A DNA stretch of 64,000 nucleotides from Tolypeutes matacus (lineage: Eukaryota > Chordata > Mammalia > Cingulata > Chlamyphoridae), in contig JAKSZT010054011.1 of assembly GCA_026826555.1 (NCBI GenBank), positions 597,337 to 661,336 on the forward strand, written 5' to 3'. The number at the start of each line of letters is the position of its first letter. The stretch's first letter is position 1. Below are positions 58,066 to 64,000 of this stretch, piece after piece. Made by a program: the position numbers and the translations under genes. Below the pieces are notes generated by a model that was not told the origin of the DNA, did no database searches, and was given only the letters and a program-made list of their open reading frames with translations.

Positions 58066-58510
58066 TGATAGTTAAGTCCATGGATCAACTTAGCCAGGTT
58101 ATTGTTTTCACTTGTTTGGTCATGTAAGCACTGGCCTGATTGTTATTGTGAGGATATTTCATAGACTTAAATCATCAGTAAGTTGATTGCATCTATGGCT
58201 GATAATATCTACAACCAACTGAGAAGAGTGCCTTGAACAATGAGAAAAGTCTTTTTCAATGACGTGAAGGCTTTAAAGTCTTGATTTCAGCAGTCAGTAG
58301 AGACAATTTCCATCTCTACTTCAACCAGCCATCTTCTCTTAGGGGAATTCATTGAAAATCTTCATCAGTATTCCCAGCTTGCAGCCTGTCCTATGGAATT
58401 TGGACTTGCCAATCCTCACAGTTTCATGAAATAATTCTTATAAAATTCTCATAATATGTACAGATATCTCCTGTCAGGGTTATTTCACTAGACAACCCTG
58501 ACTAATACAG
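58066..58510 (+). repeat. ERV-L 5' LTR
   Basis: Starts tgatagttaagtccatgg and ends ccctgactaataca. Shares with the 3' LTR the stretch atcatcagtaagttgattgc and the aaggctttaaa region. Clearly diverged from the 3' LTR. Confidence 0.88.
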
Positions 58511-58513
58511 CTT

Positions 58514-58528
58514 TGGTACCAGAAGTGG
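58514..58528 (+). other. Primer-binding site, tRNA-Leu type
   Basis: tggtaccagaagtgg lies three bases after the LTR end, where the primer tRNA pairs. This is the primer type that gives ERV-L its name. Confidence 0.85.
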
Positions 58529-58529
58529 T

Positions 58530-60190
58530 TCTTGAGAAACAGAATCTTAAGGATGAGATTTCTGAATTGGCTCTGGGGTTTTGGGAATTGGTTCTCTAAA
58601 TTTGATTAAATTCAAAGGCACTAATGAGTCTATTTCCAACAATCAAGATGGCATTGATAGTACATGGCATTAATTGACAATGGACATATGCAAAATATCA
58701 GCACTGGATATGCCTACTCAAATATTTATAAGAGGCAAGGCTTCTCAAATCTTAACAGAGTTTTGTGGCATTAAAAGGTATAATGAGGGGGGATTCTGGT
58801 GAAGGGTTCTGAATATCTCCCTCTTCATCCCTCCCCAAATCTGGAGTACTTATTCTATTGAGCTATTACACCAGTTTAAAAAAAAAAAAAAAAAAGATAT
58901 AATGATGTTTGCTGCTTGTTCCTAAATATGCTGGATACAGTTAGAAAAGAAAGATATGAGCTCAAGGTTTCAAATTTGCAACTTAAACATCATGTGAAGG
59001 ATGTGAAAGAAAATCTTATTTTGTGTAGCTGCAGACTTGAAATTTCTGAAAGCTAGACCCAGATTCTCATTGTGCAAGTGGCTGAATTAAAATGTAAACT
59101 AAATTCACAAACTTGCAGGGTGTCTGCTGTTAAAGTGAAGATATTGATTGGAAGGAATGAGATTTAAAAAAATTAGGATGGGAACATATGGGTTGATAAT
59201 GATGGCAGTGGGGACATTGAAAACTTAGATTCTGCTGAGTCTTTGCCATTTAAACCTGCAATGATTTGTCCTAATGAATCAGTCACCAACCTCCAATTTT
59301 CCCTGAGGAATCTGCCATCCAACCTCCACCTGAAGAGATTAATCTTGCTGTGCCTGATAAACCTGTAACCATCTCTTCTGAGGAAACAGACTTCACTACT
59401 CTGTCTGAAGGGATTAATCCTGTTTCACCAGATAAAATTGCAGTCGAATGCACTGAAGTAGTTGGCTTGCAAGACACTTCTAATTCTTTTTATGACCCAC
59501 CTCCACCATCTCTCTTTTCTTCCAGATCTATAACTAGATTAAAGTCTCAGAAGGCTCACAAAAGTCAGGTGCAAGGTGTGACCCATGAAAAGATGTGCTA
59601 TACTCCAAAAGAACTGCATGATTTTTCCAATTCATATAGGCAGAATCAGGGGAATATATATGGAAATGGATATTAAGGGTGTGGGAAAATGGCAGAAGGA
59701 ATATAATGTTGGATCAGCTAAAGTTATTGTTTGGGGCCAATAAGCTGAGACTCTGAATTCAATGTTGTAGTTCAAGGGGTTAAAAAGGGCTCTAACAGTT
59801 TGTTTCAGTGATTGAGACATGGACCAAAAGGTGGCCTATGTTGCCTGAGGTTGAAATGCTAGAACTACTCTGGTATAATGTACATGAGTGGATCTAAAGA
59901 TTTAGAGAGACTGGAAGGTTAGATAGTAAAATAGATTTGCTGTCTACTAAACTATTACTTGATCTGTATAAGGAGAGGAATTCTAGGTCAAATGAACAAA
60001 AGTCTAACTTGGATTACAAAATCAGAGAGTCATGGTCCCTTAATCATTTCCCTGACTTGAGACAGTTTATAGACCCAGAGACCCTTGAATGAAGGGAAGG
60101 CTGCGTCCCCTTGGGGGCAGGGCCCTGCTAAACTGCCAAAATTTTATGCTGTTAATCCTCCTCCCAGCCTTCCCTAGAGACTTACAACCT
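58530..60190 (+). pseudogene. ERV-L gag remnant
   Basis: Structural-protein region. The best frame is 59350-59676 (108 codons), with a proline-rich patch followed by a capsid-like stretch containing the motif ELHDFSNSYRQ. It then breaks, and homology continues in other frames to about 60100. A poly(A)-tailed insertion interrupts it at 58787. The zinc-knuckle region is not clearly visible. Not functional. Confidence 0.75.
58787..58890 (+). mobile_element. Short poly(A)-tailed retroposon in ERV-L gag
   Basis: A body of about 91 bp that begins with six G and ends in an 18-A run (58878-58895, partly duplication). It is flanked by aaaaggtataatga (58773-58786) and aaaagatataatga (58892-58905), 13 of 14 matching. 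These are the hallmarks of L1-driven insertion. The source RNA is not recognised; it has no tRNA-like boxes. Confidence 0.75.
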
Positions 60191-60199
60191 TTTATCAAG

Positions 60200-60480
60200 G
60201 TAACTGTGCATTAGGGAAAATGAAATGATCAGTCATTTAAGGGATTATTAGACACTGGCTTAGAAGTGACATTAATTCCAGAAGACCCAAAATTTCACTG
60301 TGGTCGTCCAGTCAGTTTAGGGGTTTATGGAGATGAGATGATCAATGGAATTTTAGCTCAGACCCATCTCTTAGTGGGTCAGTGGGTCCCTGGACCCATT
60401 CTCTGGATATTTCCCCAGTTCTAAAATTCATAATTGGAATACATCTATCCAGCAACTGGCAGAATCTCACATTGGTTCCC
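60200..60480 (+). pseudogene. ERV-L protease remnant
   Basis: The aspartic-protease active-site motif DTG is encoded at 60251-60259, within a hydrophobic context (LLDTG). The frame continues for about 40 codons before breaking. Confidence 0.7.
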
Positions 60481-60599
60481 TGGTTTGTGGAGTATGGGCT
60501 ATTATTGTAGGAAAGACCAAGTGAAAGCTATTAAAACTGCTTCTACCTAGTAAAATAGTAAATCAAAAGCAATACCAGATTCCTAGAGGAGTTGCAGAG

Positions 60600-61560
60600 A
60601 TTAGTGTCACAGTAAGGACTTGAAGGATGCAAGCATGGTGATTTCCACTACACTCCCATTTAACTATCCTATTTGGCCTGTGCAGATGTATCTTTGAGGA
60701 TGACAGTGGACTATAATAAACTTAACCATGTGGTTAACTCCAGTTGCAGCTGCTGTTCCAGATATAGTACCATTGCTTGAGCAAATCAACACATACCCTT
60801 GTTCTGCATATGCAGCTATTGATCTGGCAAATGCTTTTTTCTCATTTGTTGTTAGTAAAGACCACCAGAATCAGTTAGCTTTAAGCTGACAAGGCCAGCA
60901 ATATACCTTCACTGTCTTACCTCAGGGGTATATCAACTCTACAGCCCTATGTCATAATCTACTCTGCATGAACCTTGATCATCTCTCTCTCCACAAGACC
61001 TTACACTTGTCTATTATATTAGTGATATCATGTTGATATCATAGTAATATCATAGTGAACAAGAAGTAGCAACTACACTAGAATTACTGGTAAGGCATTT
61101 GCGTGCCAGATGGTAGGAGATAAATCAAACAAAAAATACAGGGTCCTTCTATCTCAGTGAAATTTATAAGTGTCTAATGGTGTGGGGCATGTTGAGTTAC
61201 CTCTTCTGAGGCGAAGGATAGGTTGTTGCATATGGCCTGTTCTACAAACAAAAAAGAGGCATAATGCCTAGTTGGCGTTTTTGGATTTTGGAGACAACAT
61301 AGTCACTATTTGGGTTTGCTACTCTGGCCCATTTACCAAGTGACCCAAAAAGCTGCCTTTTGAGTGTGTACCAGAGTAAGATGAGGCTCTGCAGCAGGCC
61401 CAGGCTGTTGTGCAGGCTTCTCTGCCACTTGGGCCATATGATCCAGCAGATCCAATGGTGCTAGACGTGTCAGTGGTAAATTGAGATGCTGTCTGGAGCT
61501 TTTGGCAGGCCTATATAGAAGAATCACAACACTGACCCTTAGCATGTGGGAGCAAACCCT
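60600..61560 (+). pseudogene. ERV-L reverse transcriptase remnant
   Basis: RT landmarks in shifting frames: PIWPVQ (about 60670), VDYNKLN (about 60708), AIDLANAF (about 60812), LPQGY (about 60928) and, at the catalytic site, YISDI at 61015-61029, so the two-aspartate motif is degraded. Downstream, an ATA/ATC-rich short duplication follows at 61024-61055. Inactive. Confidence 0.8.
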
Positions 61561-61849
61561 TGACATCATCTGTAGATAGCTACTCTCCTTTTGTGAAAAA
61601 GCTTATGGACTGCTACTGGGCTTTAGTAGACACTGAATGTTTAAACATGGCCACATAGTTACTATGAGACCTGAGTCATGAACTGAGTGTTGTTTGACTT
61701 AACAAGCCATAAAGTTAGGCATGCACAGCAGCACTCCATCATAAAATGAAAATGGTATTTATGAGATAGGGCTCAGGTAATTCCTGAAGGCACAAGTAAG
61801 TTACATGAGGAAGTGGCCCACTTCTGCCACATTACCTTCTCTTTCCTAG

Positions 61850-62235
61850 CCCCTAGCTATGACCTCTTGAGGAGCTCCTTATAATCAGTTGAATGAGGAA
61901 GAGAAAACTCAGTCTTAGTTTACAGATGGTTCTGCACAATATGTGGGTACCACCTGAAAGTGGACAGCTGCAGTGCTGCAGCCCATTCCTGGGACATCCT
62001 TGAAGGACAGTGGTGAAGGGAAATCCTCCCAGTGGGTGGAAATTTGAGCAGTGCACCTGGTTGTTCATTTTGCTTGTTAGGAGAAAGGGCTGGAGGTATG
62101 CTTGTATACTCACTCATGGGCAAATGGTGTGCTGTTGCCAATGGTCTGGCTGGATGGTCAGGGACTTGGAAGGAAGATGATTGGAAAATTGGTGACAAAG
62201 AGATCTTGGGAAGAGGTGTACTGATAGACTTCTGA
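61850..62235 (+). pseudogene. ERV-L RNase H remnant
   Basis: FTDGSAQYVG is encoded from 61919, the first catalytic-aspartate motif of retroviral RNase H. The rest is frame-broken. Confidence 0.7.
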
Positions 62236-62239
62236 GTTG

Positions 62240-63031
62240 GCAAAAAACATGAAGATATTTGTGTCCTATGTGAATGCTCATCAGAGGGTGACTTCAGAAG
62301 AGAAAGATTTTAGTAATCAAGTGGATAAGATGACCACTTCTGTGGATACCAGTCAGCCTCTTTTCCTACCCACTCCTGTCATAGCCCAATGGGCTCATGA
62401 ACACACTGGTAGGAATAGAGGTTATGTTTGGGCTCAGCAATATGGATTTATACTCACCAAAGCCGACCTGGCTACAGCCACTTCTGATACCCCAATCTGT
62501 CAGCAGCAGAGGCACACACTCAGTCCCAAATGGCACCATTCCCTGAGGTGATCAGCCAGCTACTTGGTGGCAGGTTGATTACTTTAGATCACTTCCATCA
62601 TGGAAGGGGCAGGATTTTGTTGTAACTGGAATAGACACATACTCTGGATATGGCTTTGCTTTCCCTACATGCAATGCTTCTGCCAAAACTACCATCCATG
62701 GACTTACAAAATGCCTTTTCCACTGTGATGATATTCTACACAGCATTAGTTCTGATCAAGGAACCCACTTCGCAGCAAATGATGTGCAGGTATTGGCACA
62801 TGCTCATGGAATTCACTGGTCATAGAAGAATGGAATACCTTCTGAAGAGTCAATTCCTTCATTCCTGAAGTTTCTAGGCAGTTGGTAGTCCTACCTGGAT
62901 TGGGTTGTTGCAGTTTTCCATTGACTTTAACCACAGTTCAAGTACTAAGAGATGCCACAGGGAATCTCCTGTAATCCAGGCAAAGTCTTCTTTACCACCA
63001 TTGTGTAGTTGCAGTCCTATTTCCTCTTGAT
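62240..63031 (+). pseudogene. ERV-L integrase remnant, 5' of the MITE
   Basis: The N-terminal zinc-binding region is recognisable in 62237-62551 (AHEHTGRNRGYV and PICQQQRHT, so one zinc ligand is lost). The catalytic core shows the first aspartate in GIDTYSGYGFAFP (62634-62636) and the second in SDQGTHFA (62754-62756). The third acidic residue is not certain. It is broken by frameshifts, then by the hAT insertion at 63032; sequence resumes at 63231. Confidence 0.82.
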
Positions 63032-63222
63032 CAGATGTTCTAAACAAAGTCTGTGAGCTTGAATTGAAATTCAAAAAAACATTATTCTTGTGGGGATGTG
63101 TTGGTACAGTTGTGATATATTTATTAAATAATATACAGTATAAGGTGGACTTAGTGAGGGGTCTGTGGTTTTCACCTGACTGGTAAAGGGGTCCTTGGAA
63201 CAAAAAAGGTTGAGAACTCCTG
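63032..63222 (-). mobile_element. hAT-type MITE in the ERV-L with perfect 8-bp duplication
   Basis: Flanked by exact ctcttgat 8-mers (63024-63031 and 63223-63230). Ends cagatgttctaaac and ggttgagaactcctg are imperfect inverted repeats. The complement matches the MITE at 47391-47577 almost end to end. Removing it with one duplication restores contiguous ERV sequence. Confidence 0.93.
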
Positions 63223-63230
63223 CTCTTGAT

Positions 63231-63739
63231 CGTCAGGGTCAATCACCCCAGGCGGTACAGTAATGTGGCAAAGAACTATGGCCAGCTGAAGTAATTTCTG
63301 AAAGTGAAGGGAACATGGAATGAGTAGTGGAAGAAGGTAGCGTTAAATATGAATTAAGGCCACATGACCAGTTACAGAAATGAGGACTGTAATGGTTATG
63401 AATTTCTTCCTTACTTTGTTATGAGCATGTACGTATATGTACATAAAGAAAATATTTTTGTTTCCTTCCTTATGCTATCCACTTATCATATGACATAAGT
63501 TGTTTTAGCTTCATGTTGTAGTATTTAAGTTATAGAATATCAAGTATAAAGCTAAATATTAATTAAAGACTTGTACCCTTTTCAGTGGAAAGTTAGTACA
63601 TTTTTCATTGTAAACAGTACATTTTTGGTTGTAAACCATATTGAATATGGTTGGCAAAGTATGAATGTTGTTCTTTTTATTTGAGATTAAATATGGTTTA
63701 AGGAGATGTGTATGGGTGTGAAGTTGACAACAGGTGGAC
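63231..63739 (+). other. ERV-L 3' non-coding region
   Basis: No env-like reading frame. A/T-rich; contains a short tandem duplication (gtacatttttcattgtaaac/agtacatttttggttgtaaa, 63597-63637) and ends in acaggtggac before the LTR, a weak polypurine tract. Confidence 0.65.
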
Positions 63740-64000
63740 TGTGATGGTTAAGTTCATGTGTCCCCTTGGCCAGTTTATGGTGCCCAGTTGTCTGGTCAAG
63801 CAAGCACTGGCCTGATTTTTACTGTGAGGATATTTTGGGGACTGAAATCATCAGTAAGTTGATTGCATCTATGGCTGATTACATTTACAATCACCTGAGG
63901 AAACTGTCTTCAATGAGAGAAGTCTCTTGCAAACACTTGAAGGCTTTAAAAAGAGAAGTGATGATTTTGGCAGTCAGAGGAGAGAATTTCCATTCCTACT
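63740..64000 (+). repeat. ERV-L 3' LTR (5' part; window ends inside)
   Basis: Starts tgtgatggttaagttcatgt. Runs parallel to the 5' LTR through aagcactggcctgatt and gttgattgcatctatggctg to the window end. About 260 of about 445 bp present. Confidence 0.9.

Larger units (their letters stand above)
58066..64000 (+). mobile_element. ERV-L type provirus, decayed, 3' LTR cut by window end
   Basis: Order: 5' LTR, tRNA-Leu-type primer site, gag, protease, RT, RNase H, integrase, non-coding 3' part, 3' LTR. No env is seen, as usual for ERV-L. LTRs resemble MLT2-type LTRs. Every coding part has stops and frameshifts, so it is inactive. It lies inside the old L1 at 54472. Two later insertions (58787-58890 and 63032-63222) lie within it. 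The 5-bp duplication should be gaggg (58061-58065); its partner is beyond the window. Confidence 0.88.

Noticed and set aside
59350..59676. ERV-L gag frame as a possible domesticated gene
   Set aside because: Only 108 codons remain, the capsid continues out of frame, and the provirus is broken throughout.
61333..62243. Minus-strand frames in the ERV-L pol region
   Set aside because: Antisense shadows of decayed pol sequence.
63597..63637. A regulatory direct repeat
   Set aside because: A simple 20-bp tandem duplication in ERV-L non-coding DNA; nothing supports regulation.

Overview
This window is mammalian nuclear DNA, almost certainly from a xenarthran and most likely an armadillo (Dasypus or a close relative). 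The main evidence is two tRNA-derived SINEs of the armadillo DAS type (10412-10688 and 18201-18636), with recognisable A and B boxes, poly(A) tails and target-site duplications (TSDs). MIR, MLT1 and other old mammalian repeats give a placental background. I see no intact gene, rRNA, tRNA gene or CRISPR array. One 136-bp stretch (39114-39249) has the form of a lone internal coding exon.

Left part (1-28.2 kb): a LINE-1 graveyard. L1 copy 1 (+) runs from the window edge with ORF1 (934-1857), ORF2 (1978-5801) and a long 3' region that carries a 236-codon open frame. L1 copy 2 (-) spans about 9940-18182, is interrupted by a DAS-SINE, and has a long 5' UTR built of tandem units (about 110 bp and about 398 bp), with an inverted copy of part of its own ORF1 lodged among the units. 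L1 copy 3 (-, 18184-23345) abuts it and is broken by a dimeric DAS-SINE and two solo LTRs of one family. Older L1 fragments and a composite L1 3' end follow.

Middle part (28.2-51.5 kb): mostly unique DNA with scattered MIR, hAT-type and MaLR elements. It includes a four-level nest at 33876-36845 (MLT1 containing a MaLR provirus containing a solo LTR), a well-preserved MLT1 solo LTR with a perfect TSD, a second composite L1 3' end with an 18-bp TSD, a G-quadruplex motif, and the candidate exon.

Right part (51.5-64 kb): an old L1 (-) broken by a pogo/Tigger-like element and by a 5'-truncated MaLR with its 3' LTR. At 58066 an ERV-L provirus (+) is inserted into that L1. It has a 5' LTR, a tRNA-Leu-type primer-binding site, decayed gag, protease, reverse transcriptase, RNase H and integrase, and a 3' LTR cut by the window end. 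The provirus itself was hit by a hAT MITE with a perfect 8-bp TSD and by a short poly(A)-tailed retroposon. Every coding remnant of a mobile element carries frameshifts or stops, so the window records successive insertions and decay rather than a working pathway.
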